From Plotosus lineatus (taxonomy: Eukaryota > Chordata > Actinopteri > Siluriformes > Plotosidae): a stretch of DNA of 64,000 bases. Made by a program: the position numbers and the translations under genes. Location: the NCBI GenBank assembly GCA_024760905.1, contig JALRMN010000027.1, forward strand, positions 364,501 through 428,500. The letters are read 5' to 3'. Shown piece after piece: positions 43,312 through 54,359 of this stretch (within the stretch, counting starts at the first letter, position 1; every line of letters starts with the position of its first letter). The notes beneath the pieces are model-generated. The model was given only the letters and a program-made list of their open reading frames with translations, did not search any database and had not been told where the DNA came from.

Positions 43312-44362
43312 CAGGAACCTTTTTTGACTGAGAGAACCTGAAAACCCAGATACAGTCGGCCCCCAATTTATGAAGACCCCTTTGTACAAAATCTCCGGGT
43401 TACGAAAAACATTTTCTTGAGTTTCCGTCCCCGAAATACGAAACAACCCCCTCTTACAAAAAGAAATTAAAAATTCAAACGCGCCAATCAAAATTTCACA
43501 CGATGTGCGAGTTGCTCTCCCATTGGCTATCTCTCAACATCCTGCCTGCTGGCCTCCCAGATAGAGACAGAAGGAAGCTTCGCTCTTTAGTTTTTAGTTT
43601 AGTTTTTTTAGTTGTTTTAATTCAGTAAATGTTTCATAAATATGGGTGCATTTGAGTTCATCTGGAATTCCGATCCCTCAAGGAATCAAATTAAAGTTGA
43701 GTTTGTCAAGCAGGGAATGCATGTCTTGTGGGCGTAGCCCGCAGCGCTTGCGAGAGAAGGAGCAAGAGAGAGAGAGAAAAAGAGAGAGAGAGAGGGAGCG
43801 AGAGAGAGTTGTGTGTGTGTGTGAGTGTGTGTGTGTGTGTGAGTGTGTGTGTGTGTGTGTGTGTGTATGTTTAATAATGGTTTAATTAATTAATGTTAAT
43901 AAAATGGTTTAATAAAAAATATTTTACTTTTAAAACATATTTCATACAAAATTGGTGTACTTTTATCATTTTTAAAGGGTTTGGGGGGTTTAAGTTGTCA
44001 CTTGTTGTTTTAAATTGTCAAGTTTTGACAATCAGCTGGTCTGCAGGTTGAAGTTTTTCATGTCTGTCCCTTTGTGTTTACTTGCCAGCTCTGCTCTGCT
44101 TTCTCTCGTGTCGGTCTTTTCAAATCAGAACAAGTGTGGTCGAAAATAGATGTAGAGATTAAATGGCCTGAGATTTTATTTCTTTGTTTATTTTGATGAC
44201 TTTGTTTAACCCTGGGATCTTTGTATTTTTTTCAATTAAATGTCAGTGAAACTATGCATTAATTATTCTGTAAAGAAATGCCAGCTAAGATTTATCTGAG
44301 AGCCAGATGCAGTCATCAAAAGAGTCACATCTGGCTCAAGAGCCACATGTTTCCGACACCTG
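43312..44362. mobile_element. hAT-like non-autonomous relic, block 2, with nested insert
   Basis: Left end CAGGAACC, right end 'catgtttccgacacctg'. Flanks CTTCAGAT (43,304-43,311) and CTTTAGAT (44,363-44,370) form an 8-bp duplication with one mismatch. Compared with block 1 it holds an extra segment from about 43,362 ('cggcccccaatttatgaaga') to 44,010, including GA/GT microsatellites at 43,768-43,866. Confidence 0.7.
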
Positions 44363-45132
44363 CTTTAGATGGTTAATCAAGTTGTGTTAAACGAGATACT
44401 GTTCTATACTGGAGTGAAATATATTTGAGTGGTATCGGTGTGCGACGTCGGCAACTTATTTACGATTACAACGACGAGTATTTCATTTGTAACCACTTTA
44501 TCCTAATTAGGGTGGCGGGGAGGCTGGCGCCCATCCCTGCCAATTCTGGGTGAAGGCAGAGTACACCCAGGACAACTCACCAGGGACCATATGCAATCGG
44601 TATCTTTGTTTTCTTAGCTGGTGAAATAAACTTACTACCAGGAAGTGCGTTACTTATTTGAATAGAAATGTTTAAATTTAATCACAGTGAGGAACAGCAC
44701 ATTAAGTAATAACGTTCCTGGCTCGTATCACGTGCTTATGGTGCTTATGGACGTGAACCAATAGAAATGATCGCTTTTTGGTTTCGTTCTGATTTTTCAG
44801 CTGCATGTGCATTGATTGGGAGGAAAAAAATCCCAGTTTGTTGCATCTGCCAGGCTGTTATATTAAAAATAAATATCTAATTATCATTCTTTACTCTTGT
44901 ATTCATTAAAGTTGATATTTTTTTAATATGATCATGTTTGTGAACTCTGAGCGATGCTAACAGCGTTCTCGTCCCATAGATATCCAGTCACACTCTCAGT
45001 ACAAGGAATGATTTCTGAGATATTTTGTGGTTAATTGTTATTGATTAGTCAGCAAATAAATCATTTTACAGAGTAAACAATTCACAAATCAAGAACTATG
45101 ATATTGTTGTGTTATTAAAATGTTCTGTAAAG

Positions 45133-45428
45133 CAGCATCTCCAACCTGTTTTGCACCAGGAACCAGTTTTCTGTATGAAAATGTTTCCGCGGACCGTCAC
45201 CTGCGCCGTCACCGCAGAAAACCCCGCCTCACAAAAACACGTGGTTGGAAAAGGAAGAAGGGCTTTTAGTGCTTCTGTGGCAATGTCAACATCAGTCGTT
45301 TTTCAAAATAAAAAACTCGAATAAAAAAAAATACGATAATTTGTAGCATGAAAGATTTTGTTTGCGGACCGGTATCGAATGATCCGTGGACCGGTTCCGG
45401 TCCGTGGACTGGGAATTAGAGAACCCTG
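45133..45428. mobile_element. 296-bp hAT-type transposon, block 2 copy
   Basis: Left end CAGCATCTCCAACC, right end 'gagaaccctg'; flanks CTGTAAAG and CTCTAAAG. This is the shorter, uninterrupted version of 10,187-10,755. Confidence 0.8.
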
Positions 45429-45783
45429 CTCTAAAGCTACGATAATAAATAGTTAAATACGGTGAAACATCTTGTGCTGGGTTTCCTCATTCTTATTCCC
45501 ATAAATGAAAAAAATGATTATAAAATGGATCAGTGCTGATACATGTCAGATACGTGTATAAGGTTTAAGAGTTCCAAAACTTATCTTAAACTTAAACTAA
45601 ACTTAACTAAAACTTATCACGAGTAATCATATGGAGGCTCCACTTTTAAGTGCTGCATCAATCTCCATAATAAATACATTAAAAATCTCACTGGAAACAA
45701 ACCACAGTATTATTTCATAGATTATTGTTTTATCAGATGAGACTTTAAAAATCTCAGCCGTTACCATGAAATACAAACAGGCC

Positions 45784-45880
45784 ATAAGATCCTGTCATGG
45801 GGTTTAGAGGATTAATAAGATCCTGTAATGGGGTTTAGAGGATCAATAAGATCCTGTAATGGGGTTTAGAGGATTAATAA
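45784..45880 (+). repeat. 31-bp minisatellite, block 2 (about three units)
   Basis: 'ataagatcctgtcatggggt' units ending about 25 bp before the alpha-2 donor. It is the unexpanded counterpart of 18,094-18,540. Confidence 0.92.
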
Positions 45881-45903
45881 AATGTATAAATTTCACACTT
45901 TAC

Positions 45904-46179
45904 CTTTTCTTTCGATAATCTGACTGCTAAACTTCGCTAAATATTCCATACAGTCATTTTCCAAGAACTCCTTCCAGCGTTTCCCCTCCTTTCTTTGAGG
46001 ATCCCACTTCTTTATAACGATCTCAGCTTGATATTTCATTGGTTTCGCTGCAGTCCAGGTTCCAGTTTTCAGATCCAGAGTGAAGAAATCTTCTCCATCA
46101 TAACCAAACTGATCGTATCCTCGAGTGGTGTTATGTTCATCACGCTCACAGCCGCACATCCTCTGTAATGCATGATTTC
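45904..46179 (-). pseudogene. MHC class I alpha-2 exon (intact exon, copy 2)
   Basis: 276-bp minus-strand exon, the standard alpha-2 length, phase 1 on both sides (acceptor gtctgtag, donor gtaaag). It encodes GNHALQRMCGCERDE, YDQFGYDGEDFFTLDLKTGT, VIKKWDPQRKEGKRW and ENDCMEYLAKF. The two cysteines of the alpha-2 disulfide (MCGCE and NDCME) are present. Together with alpha-1 it would form the peptide groove. It belongs to the same strand and order as the alpha-3 exon at 38,961-39,232, which carries a stop, so the gene copy is probably inactive although this exon is clean. Lineage within teleost class I was not assigned. Confidence 0.9.
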
Positions 46180-46184
46180 CTACA

Positions 46185-46228
<44 letters not shown>

Positions 46229-46582
46229 GAGTGAGTGACTATTCTATAAGTATGGAAGGATTACTGAGACGATAGTCGTCAAAACCGATATTTATTTACA
46301 GTATTTATTTTTGCACCATCTATTTACTTATATTAACTCCACCACATGGATTTCAAAACTCATCTTGTTTACTTTTTATTCAGATTTATTGAAAATAAAA
46401 TAAAATAAAAATAAAAATTTGATAACTTTACAATTGTTGTTGATCCACATTTCAAACCAAATTGCACTGTGACTTGTTCTGTGAAATCTTCATGTAAAGA
46501 CTGATCATCTCGACTGCATTGTTCAGCTTCAGTCATTTTACCTCCATTTAACTTTCAAATATTTTGGGCTTCAACACCCACC

Positions 46583-46585
<3 letters not shown>

Positions 46586-46661
<76 letters not shown>
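46586..46661 (+). repeat. (CT)n(GT)n microsatellite
   Basis: Counterpart of 19,232-19,310. A separate (CA)n lies beside the alpha-2 acceptor at 46,187-46,224. Confidence 0.93.
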
Positions 46662-46663
<2 letters not shown>

Positions 46664-46689
46664 GGTGTGTGGTCGTCCCCGATGCTAGA

Positions 46690-47617
46690 GGAATGATCTC
46701 CTCAGTCTGTCAGTGGACCAGGGAAATGGCAGCAGCCCGGTGCTGATGCTGCTCCTCTGTGCAGTGGTGACGTTGTGCAGTGGACACAGTGGATTGCCTA
46801 AAATTGACAGGAACCGACTCACTGCCCGTCGCTCTGCCACAGGTGTTACAGTGTCTCGTTCCATCCTGATGACAGAGCCCGCCTTCATCACCAGTTTATC
46901 CAGTCTTCTTCTTAATGCTCCCCAACAGACCACCACATAAAGGAGGGCTCTTGCACCAGAGACTGGGAGAACATACAATTTTTTACAGATGTTGATGGAT
47001 GCGATCCTTCTGAGGAAGAACAGACGGCTCTGTCCTTTCTTGCACAGAGCATCAGTGTTGGCAGTCAAGTTCAGTTTGTCATCCAACTGCACACCCAGGT
47101 ATTTGTACATCTGCACAATCTCAACCTGTTCCGCTCTGATTGTCACCGGATCACGGTGCGTCCTTCATTTTGGTGGTGTTGAGGTGCAGGTGATGCGACT
47201 GGAGTCACACCATGAAATTAAGTCTTGTATCACTTTCCTGTACTCCATTTCCTGTCCACTCTTAATACAGCCTACAATAGCAGCATTGTCTGCAAACTAC
47301 TGCACATGGGAATATTGAGTTGCACTGGAGGTCCAAGGTGTACAGTGTAAACAGGACTGGGGAGAGTACGGTCCCCTGTGGTGCTCCTGTACTGCTGACT
47401 ATCGTGTCTGACATCTCGTCCACCAGTCACACATACTGAGGTCTCTCTGTCAGGTAATCAGTGATGCAGTCCACTAGGTGTGAGTCTACTCCAGTCTGTG
47501 TCAGTTTCCCCTGAGGAGAAAAGGTTGGACAATGTGGGAGGCACTGGAGAAATTCAGGCATGTGCTTCTTACAGCACCACTGCCCCATCAAAGTGAGTGT
47601 GTGTGTGTGCGTGTGCA

Positions 47618-47696
<79 letters not shown>

Positions 47697-48200
47697 GATC
47701 GGTGAACCGGACAGATGATTGCATCTTCCACTCCCGCTTTCTCCTGGTACGGAATCTGCATGGGTTAAGATCATGGTTGACCTGTGGCTGTTAATGGTTA
47801 AGTATTAGCTGCCCCATGGTCTCCATCATGTCTGACGTCAGGGCAACTGGTCTGAAATTGTTCAGGTCACCAGGTCATGGTCTCTTTGGGACTGGGATGA
47901 TGTATGACTTTCCCACAACTGAGGGACCCTTCCACATACCACACTCAGGTTGAAGAGGTGCTGGAGAGTTTCCGAACTCCTCCATGCCTTCTACTGTCTT
48001 CAGGATGCTCCATCTGGTCCTGCAGCTTTGAGACAGAGAATTCTTAGTTGTCGGCTCAGTTGGGCTGCTGTGATTGTGGCCAGAGGCTTGTTCTCTTTTG
48101 TCACCTTATCTGCCAATGGGGGAGGGAGCTGGTAGAATGAGATGTGAGAGATGCAGTGCTCTGGGTGTGAATGGGTTTGTGCAGTCAAACCTGTGGTAGA
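46690..48200 (-). pseudogene. L2-type LINE relic in the MHC intron, block 2
   Basis: The minus-strand RT C-terminal frame 46,685-47,146 has EIVQMYKYLGVQLDDKL and LRRIASINICKKLY. Further 5', at about 47,340-48,190, are decayed RT pieces (CITDYLTERPQYV, AAGPDG near 48,000). A (GT)n(GA)n tract (47,596-47,692) lies within it. It is longer than the block 1 copy at 19,330-20,180. No functional frame. Confidence 0.78.
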
Positions 48201-48826
48201 AGTCGTTTACTGGTTCACCTTCACCAGTGCTGTAGTGGTAAAAAATAAGTGGGTAAACTATGAGGCTGCGTCAGTAGTTGAACGAGACGGTGAAGCTGTC
48301 GTGGAAGCGGATAGCAAGTGCACAGAGCACAGGGGGAGGGTGTGTGTCCCTCACACAGAGAAATTAAAAAAAAAAAAAAAACAATGATGTAGACGCCATC
48401 TGCAACATGTATATGAAATATATAGTATAAAAACTGTCCATAGAATTTATCCTACTGTATACATGTAGTTGTTGCTGTGAGTCTGAGAGCAACAGTTTTA
48501 TATACTGAGGCCAAACTTAAAACTCTAGAATGTAAAGAAAGAGAAGAGAATTTGAAATACTAACAGCTTTTAATTACATTATGCACGAAGATTCAATATA
48601 TAATATTATTGTTAAATATCAGAAGTGTAGCTTTACAGCACCACATCATGCACACATGGTCCACGCCGAACTTGAACCTTTCAAGTCTGCCCTTAACTGT
48701 CTGTACAAATCCCTGCTGATGTTCTCATAAACCTGGAACATACACAAAGTGATCTCAGTAAAAATAAAATTAAATAAAGTAGGACAACTACAAGATTTAC
48801 ATGTAGCACTATTATACTGAACCAAG
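48201..48826. other. Non-coding stretch between the L2 and RTE elements
   Basis: AT-rich with a short poly(A) at 48,365-48,381. No gene, exon or recognised repeat was seen. Confidence 0.4.
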
Positions 48827-48841
48827 TATTGATTAATGTTT

Positions 48842-51482
48842 CTTCTTCTTCTTTTCCTTTCGGCTATTCCCGTCAGGGGTCGCCACAGCAAATGATCTGC
48901 CTCCATCTCTCCCTATCCTCTGCATCTTCTACTCTTACTCCAACGACCTTCATGTCCGCCTTCACCACATCCATAAATCTTCTCTTTGGTCTTCCTCTGG
49001 GCCTTTTGCCTGGTAGTTCCAACCTCAGCATCCTACGACCAATATACTCACTATCCCTCCTCGGTACATGTCCAAACCATCTCAATCTAGCCTCTCTGAC
49101 TTTGTCTCCAAAACATCTAACATGTGTTGTCCCTCTGATGTACTCATTCCTGATCCTATCCATCCTCGTTACTCCCAAAGAGAACTTCAACATTTTCATC
49201 TCTGCTACCTCCAACTCTGACTCCTGTCTTTTCCCCAGGGCCACTGTCTCTAAACCATACAACATTGCTGGCCTCATCACCGTCTTGTACACTTTTCCCT
49301 TCATTCTTGCCGATACTCTCCTATCACACATCACGCCGGACACTTTTCTCCATCCATTCCAACCTGCCTGCACGCGCATCTTCACCTCTTTTCCACACTC
49401 TCCATTGCTCTGGATTGTTGAGCCTAAGTACTTAAAATCCTCCACCTTCTTTATCTCTGCCCCCTGTAACCTCACCATTCCTCTTGGGTCCTTCTCATTC
49501 ACACACATGTATTCTGATTTTCTGAGGCTAACCTTCATTCCTCTCCTTTCCAGGGCATACCTCCACCTCTCTAGATTTTCCTCCACTTGGTCTCTGCTCT
49601 CACTACAGATCACGATGTCATCTGCAAACATCATAGTCCATGGAGATTCTTGTCTAACCTCGTCTGTTAGCCTGTCCATCACCATAGCAAACAAGAAGGG
49701 GCTGAGAGCTGACCCTTGATGCAGTCCCACCTCCACCTTGAACTCTTCTGTCACACCGACAGCACACCTCACCACTGTCTTACATCTCTCATACATGTCC
49801 TGCACCACTCTAACATACTTCTCTGTCACTCCAGACTTCCTCATACAATACCACAGTTCTTCTCTTGGCACCCTGTCATATGCTTTCTCCAGATCCACAA
49901 ATGCACAATGCAGCTCCTTCTGACCTTCTCTGTACTTCTCTATTAACATCCTCAAAGCAAACACTGCATCTGTGGTGCTCTTTCTTGGCATGAAACCAAA
50001 CTGTTGTTCACAAATGCTGACCTCTGCCCTTAGTCTTGCTTCCACTATTCTTTCCCATAGCTTCATTGTATGGCTCATCAACTTTATCCCTCTGTAGTTG
50101 CCACAACTCTGTACATCTCCCTTGTTCTTAAAAATGGGCACAAGCACACTTCTCCTCCATTCCTCTGGCATCTGCTCACTTTCTAAGACCTTGTTGAATA
50201 TTCTTGTCAGAAAATCTACTGCTACCTCCCCTAGACACTTCCATACCTCAACTGGTATGTCATCAGGGCCAACTGCCTTTCCATTGTTCATCCTCTTCAA
50301 TGCCCTCCTCACTTCTCCCTTACTAATCTTTGCTACTTCCTGCTCCTCAATGGTCACCCCTTCTACTCTTTTTTCTCTCTCATTTTCCTCATTCATCAGC
50401 TCTTCAAAGTACTCTTTCCATCTTCCCAGCACACTTCTGTCATCAGTCAATACATTTCCCTCTCTGTCCTTTATCACTCTAACCTGCTGCACGTCTTTCC
50501 CATCTCTATTTCTCTGCTGTGCTAACCTGTATAGATCATTTTCTCCCTCCTTACTGTTCAACCTATCATACAAGTCATCATACGCCCTCTGTTTGGCCTT
50601 TGACACTGCTACCTTCGCCTTACGCTGTGTCTCCCTGTACTCCTGTTTACTCTCTTCGGTCCTTTCAATGTCCCACTTCTTCTTGGCTAACCTCTTCTTT
50701 TGTACACACTCCTGCACTTCCTCATTCCACCACCAAGTTTCCTTATCTACTTTCCTTCCAGAGGACACACCAAGTACTCTCCTACCAGTCTCCCTGATCA
50801 CATTGGCTGTGGTTGTCCAGTCCTCTGGAAGCACTTCCTGACTACCCAAAGCCTGTTTCAACTCCTCCTTGAAGACAACACGACACTCTTCCTTTTTCAG
50901 CTTCCACCACTTTGTCTTCTGCTCTGCCTTTGCCTTTTTGCACACCACCATCCTATGCTGTTTGGCAACACTCTCACCCACTACTACTTTGCAGTCACTG
51001 ACTTCCTTCAAATTACATCGCCTACACAAGATGTAGTCTACCTGTGTGCTCTTACCTCCGCTTTCATAAGTCACCCTATGCTTCTGTTTCTTCTTGAAGA
51101 AAGTATTCACCACAGCCATTTCCATCCTTTTGCAAAATCAATCAACATCTGTCCTTCTGTGTTCCTGTCCTGGATACCAAACCTGCCCATCACTTCCTCG
51201 TCCCTCTGTTGCCTGCACCAACATGTCCATTGAAGTCTGCTCCAATGACCACTCTTTCACCTCTGGGGTACTCTGCATCACTTCATCTAACTCACTCCAG
51301 AATCTCTCCTTCTCTTCTAGCTTACATCCTGCCTGTGGGGCATAAGCACTAACAACATTGACCATCACGCCTTCAATTTCTAACTTGAGACTCATCACTC
51401 TGTCTGACACTCTTTTCACTTCTAGAACATTCCTGACAAACCCCTCCTTCAAGATGACTCCTACTCCATTTGATTAATTCCA
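48842..51482 (-). mobile_element. RTE retrotransposon copy D (best preserved, 15-bp TSD)
   Basis: 5'-truncated minus-strand insertion. The 3' end at the left carries the (GAA)n tail ('cttcttcttcttttcc' on the plus strand) and the conserved 'ggcgacccctgacgg' end. It is flanked by exact 15-bp repeats TATTGATTAATGTTT at 48,827-48,841 and 51,483-51,497. About 10 extra bases adjoin the 5' junction. It is the youngest-looking RTE insertion in the window. Confidence 0.92.
48873..51125 (-). CDS. RTE copy D reverse transcriptase ORF (750 codons, 5'-truncated)
   Basis: An uninterrupted frame covering the end of the endonuclease (VTYESGGKSTQVDYILCRRC), the linker (WWKLKKEECRVVF), and RT with KAVGPDDIPVEVWK, CAFVDLEKAYDRVP, LHQGSALSPFLFAMVMDRL and the catalytic FADD (49,628-49,617), ending in a C-terminal WFGHV, GKRPRGRPKRRFMDVV and RWRQIICCGDP. 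The endonuclease N-terminal half is in another frame (51,138-51,452) because of a one-base loss near 51,131. Nine residues between VVC and KKAKAEQ are missing relative to copy B. The RT part looks intact, but without a complete endonuclease and 5' UTR the copy is probably immobile. Confidence 0.85.
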   Translation of the reverse strand: MEMAVVNTFFKKKQKHRVTYESGGKSTQVDYILCRRCNLKEVSDCKVVVGESVAKQHRMVVCKKAKAEQKTKWWKLKKEECRVVFKEELKQALGSQEVLPEDWTTTANVIRETGRRVLGVSSGRKVDKETWWWNEEVQECVQKKRLAKKKWDIERTEESKQEYRETQRKAKVAVSKAKQRAYDDLYDRLNSKEGENDLYRLAQQRNRDGKDVQQVRVIKDREGNVLTDDRSVLGRWKEYFEELMNEENEREKRVEGVTIEEQEVAKISKGEVRRALKRMNNGKAVGPDDIPVEVWKCLGEVAVDFLTRIFNKVLESEQMPEEWRRSVLVPIFKNKGDVQSCGNYRGIKLMSHTMKLWERIVEARLRAEVSICEQQFGFMPRKSTTDAVFALRMLIEKYREGQKELHCAFVDLEKAYDRVPREELWYCMRKSGVTEKYVRVVQDMYERCKTVVRCAVGVTEEFKVEVGLHQGSALSPFLFAMVMDRLTDEVRQESPWTMMFADDIVICSESRDQVEENLERWRYALERRGMKVSLRKSEYMCVNEKDPRGMVRLQGAEIKKVEDFKYLGSTIQSNGECGKEVKMRVQAGWNGWRKVSGVMCDRRVSARMKGKVYKTVMRPAMLYGLETVALGKRQESELEVAEMKMLKFSLGVTRMDRIRNEYIRGTTHVRCFGDKVREARLRWFGHVPRRDSEYIGRRMLRLELPGKRPRGRPKRRFMDVVKADMKVVGVRVEDAEDRERWRQIICCGDP

Positions 51483-51551
51483 TATTGATTAATGTTTGTA
51501 TCATTAAAATTATTTTAATTTAATAAATTTTATATTTAATAAGCTAATGTT

Positions 51552-51826
51552 ATTCAGAAAATGCAAAACGACCAAATCATTAAAATAAAACTTCTCATAG
51601 AACTGCAAAATAAGCTACATGAACATATTAAGTCGTTGGAGTCAGAAAAGAAGATGCGGAGGACAGGGTGAAGTGGAGGCGGATGATTTGCTGTGGCGAC
51701 CCCTGAAGGGAGCAGCCGAAAGTAAAAGAAGAAGAATAAAAATAACATTCAGAAAATGTAAAACTACCAATTCATTAAAAAAAAAATTTTCATAGAACTG
51801 CAAAATAAGCTACGTGAACATATTAA
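51552..51826 (+). mobile_element. RTE 3'-end fragment flanked by 80-bp direct repeats
   Basis: 115 bp (51,632-51,746) of RTE 3' end ('gatttgctgtggcgacccct', 'gaagggagcagccgaaag', (GAA)n tail) sit between two 80-bp direct repeats, 51,552-51,631 and 51,747-51,826 (attcagaaaatg ... gaacatattaa), which differ at only a few positions. The arrangement is that of a severely 5'-truncated insertion with an unusually long target duplication. Confidence 0.8.
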
Positions 51827-52036
51827 ATACACATAAACATTAGAATAGTGGAAGTACATCTAGTGCTTTTATTAGGATATTGTTGAAGCCTTAATCATGA
51901 ATGCATGCATGTTATATTTTTAAGGTGGGATTAAAGGTGGAGCATCATCTGCGCATGCGCAGCACTGTCTCTTGTCTGACTCGACCTCATCAGACCTGTG
52001 ACCCTATGAGAAGTAGATTGATTTATTTCTATATAA

Positions 52037-52740
52037 CAGTGCTTCTCAATTATTATCTGTTAAGCCCCCCCTTGCAAGAAGAAAACAATTCGCGCCCCCC
52101 CACCACCCACTTTCCGCCGCAACTATAAATTATAACTTTTTTCTATAATATAGTTACAGGTATATCTCTTCATTATATCGTACCTTGTTAACATAAATAA
52201 AACAAAAAGAAAGAGATATAGTTCAACTTACAAGAATAACTTTTTTAACATTTTTTATTAGTCTGTAAAAGAAAGTGCATCAATTTGCCTTAAATTTAAA
52301 AATAATAATATCCTTGTTACATTTTTGACAAACTTACCACACCATTTGCTGCTGAAAATAAAATCAATAAATAATTAATTCAAATTGACTTCAGAAACAT
52401 TAACTCAGGAGCACAATATATAAACACTTTAACCTACAAAACAAGAACAAATAGAACAATTTGTGCTGATTTTTTTTTCTCAAAATGGGGAAGCCAAGAT
52501 TAATGGCTACAATGAGCACATTTTGCAGCGCACAGCTTCTCAAAGCGAGGTTTGAAGCATGACACTGCAACTCTCAGCTGCTGCTCAATGTTTAGCTGGG
52601 ACCTGTACTTGGTCTTCAGTGCAGCAACAGCAGAGAAACCAGTCTCACAAAGGTAGGATATTGCAAAAGGAAGCAGAATGCCCATTGCCCTCTTCCCTAA
52701 CAATGGATACTGCCTTTCTTAGGAATTACGAGTTTTTAAA
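52037..52740 (-). pseudogene. hAT transposon relic with transposase C-terminus
   Basis: The minus-strand frame 52,500-52,703 encodes the hAT dimerisation region (LLPFAISYLCETGFSAVAAL, KTKYRSQLNIEQQLRVAVS, EKLCAAK). The left boundary CAGTGCTTCTCAA at 52,037 is a hAT-type terminus shared with 55,411. The BED finger and catalytic domain are missing. The AT-rich rest (52,130-52,490) has no frame. Confidence 0.75.
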
Positions 52741-52853
52741 AGTATTATTATTTAAATGATTTTTACTGGACCAATGGGGAACTGTGCTCTTTTCATGTAG
52801 AATATAAATGTAACATGAAAATAACAATGACATGTCTTCACACTGGAACCTTA

Positions 52854-52856
<3 letters not shown>

Positions 52857-52902
<46 letters not shown>

Positions 52903-52905
52903 CAT

Positions 52906-52971
<66 letters not shown>

Positions 52972-52972
52972 C
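52857..52972 (+). repeat. (ATA)n microsatellite
   Basis: About 115 bp of AAT/ATA repeats. The long Ile frame on the minus strand is an artefact. Confidence 0.93.
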
Positions 52973-53039
52973 AAATCAAAGCAAGATTTTTGTAACTGGG
53001 CATTTTAATGGTAAACAGCTTATAATTTTACGATTGGAA

Positions 53040-53054
53040 AAACCTTCCATTTCC

Positions 53055-53121
<67 letters not shown>

Positions 53122-53160
53122 CAACGTGGACCCGGAAAAAGTCGCCCTGGCCCAACTACC
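53040..53160. repeat. (CA)n plus segment inverted relative to 22.2 kb
   Basis: (CA)n at 53,055-53,120. 53,121-53,175 is the reverse complement of the sequence bordering the 1.35-kb TIR element at 22,221-22,290 and 20,855-20,870, without the element. Confidence 0.75.
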
Positions 53161-53400
53161 TGTACAAAAACAATTTGTCCTTGTCACAGACTTGCTGTCT
53201 GAATAACTGAGTGTCCATCGCTTTGATTGAAGCATCATCCACCCAGAATATGTTTTAATCCCAACAGGGTCGCACCGGTCCTGGGTATTATATACTATCT
53301 GTGATTCACTTTGAGTGGTTTTAATGTAATGGCTGATCAGTGTTTATATATAATGATGATATATGATGATTTACTGAAACATTTTTGTGAACTTTTACAG

Positions 53401-53667
53401 TCACACACGCGCTGCGGTATCTCTACACTGCCGTCACGCCAGGAAGAAATCTCCCAGAGTTCATTGCTGTTGGTCTGGTGGATGAAGTTCCGATTATGTA
53501 TTATGACAGCAGCCAAGATAAACTGATCCCTAAGACAGAGTGGATACAGAAGATCACTGCTGATGATAAACATTACTGGGACAGAGAGACAACTCGTATA
53601 CAGGAACATCAGCACCACCTCAAAATCACTCTGGAGGCAACAATGCAGAGCTTTAATCAAAATAAAG
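53401..53667 (+). pseudogene. Orphan MHC class I alpha-1 exon (plus strand)
   Basis: 267-bp exon with acceptor tttacag and donor gtaatg, phase 1 on both sides. It encodes VTHALRYLYTAVTPGR, LPEFIAVGLVDEVPIM and KLIPKTEWIQKITADDK. It is one codon longer than the minus-strand alpha-1 at 20,287-20,550, and clearly diverged from it, but free of stops. About 240 bp of upstream intron are homologous too (53,160-53,400 with 20,550-20,790). No leader, alpha-2 or alpha-3 exon on the plus strand is in the window, so it is a lone exon, either part of an inverted, disrupted gene copy or the alpha-1 of copy 2 after an inversion. Confidence 0.85.
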
Positions 53668-53698
53668 GTAATGTATACTCACATCTTCCATCATTCTC

Positions 53699-53704
53699 TC
53701 CCCC

Positions 53705-53769
<65 letters not shown>
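53699..53769 (+). repeat. (CT)n(CA)n microsatellite after the alpha-1 exon
   Basis: Begins about 30 bp after the donor; counterpart of the (GA)n at 20,208-20,270. Confidence 0.92.
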
Positions 53770-53772
<3 letters not shown>

Positions 53773-53829
53773 CATCTTGTAGGTCCACATCAAGTCAAGG
53801 CTGAATGAGACCAGGGCTGGTGTGTGTTA

Positions 53830-54296
53830 TTTATATATTCAGGGCTGTAGTCGGGCGTGCAGGTCGTATACTCACTTATTTTATCAAGCATGGAGATTAA
53901 TTTGCCTCGTGAGATCATTTATCAAAGTGTATTTTTTTGTTTCCAAGTGAAAGTTTTTTAAAAATTGCTTTATTACTTGTCTCGGCTTGTCATGATGTCA
54001 CAATCATGTTTCCGTCCTCTATCTACATCATTCAGTGTGTAGAGAGTTCACGAAAAATAAGAGCCGTGCCGTGATTGGGCAGTGCGGATGGCACGGAGGC
54101 CTTCAGCCAATAGAATTTCGTTCTATACTCGACACGGAAATTCCCAGTAAAACAAAACCACAATTAATGTTGCTAATTGCTCAGAAATGTACTGAGCTCC
54201 TACATCTAGATTTTCTCTTTTAAACATCTATTTTAAATCAGCAGAAGAGGGAAGTGCTCTCATGAACCCGACAACAAGCCACATTAACCAGACAGG

Positions 54297-54359
<63 letters not shown>

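Larger units (their letters stand above)
41830..48200. repeat. Segmental duplication block 2 (partner 5,917-20,200)
   Basis: Same order of Tc1 relic, (GA)n, hAT relics, minisatellite, alpha-2 exon and L2 relic as block 1. It lacks the Gypsy element, the solo LTR, the 42-bp element and the SINE of block 1, and so preserves the empty sites. It has its own insertions, such as the (GA)n(GT)n-containing segment at about 43,360-44,010. Confidence 0.85.

Noticed and set aside
48829..50841. Long plus-strand frames of 296 and 247 codons over RTE copy D (also 3,947-4,564 over copy B)
   Set aside because: They are antisense to the RTE reverse transcriptase; the composition (Ser/Leu/Phe/Pro-rich) mirrors the purine-rich sense strand.
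51949..51962. 14-bp palindrome CTGCGCATGCGCAG resembling an NRF1 site
   Set aside because: No promoter or exon nearby; one isolated motif in repeat-rich DNA is weak evidence.
52726..52974. Poly-isoleucine frame
   Set aside because: Translation of an (ATA)n microsatellite.
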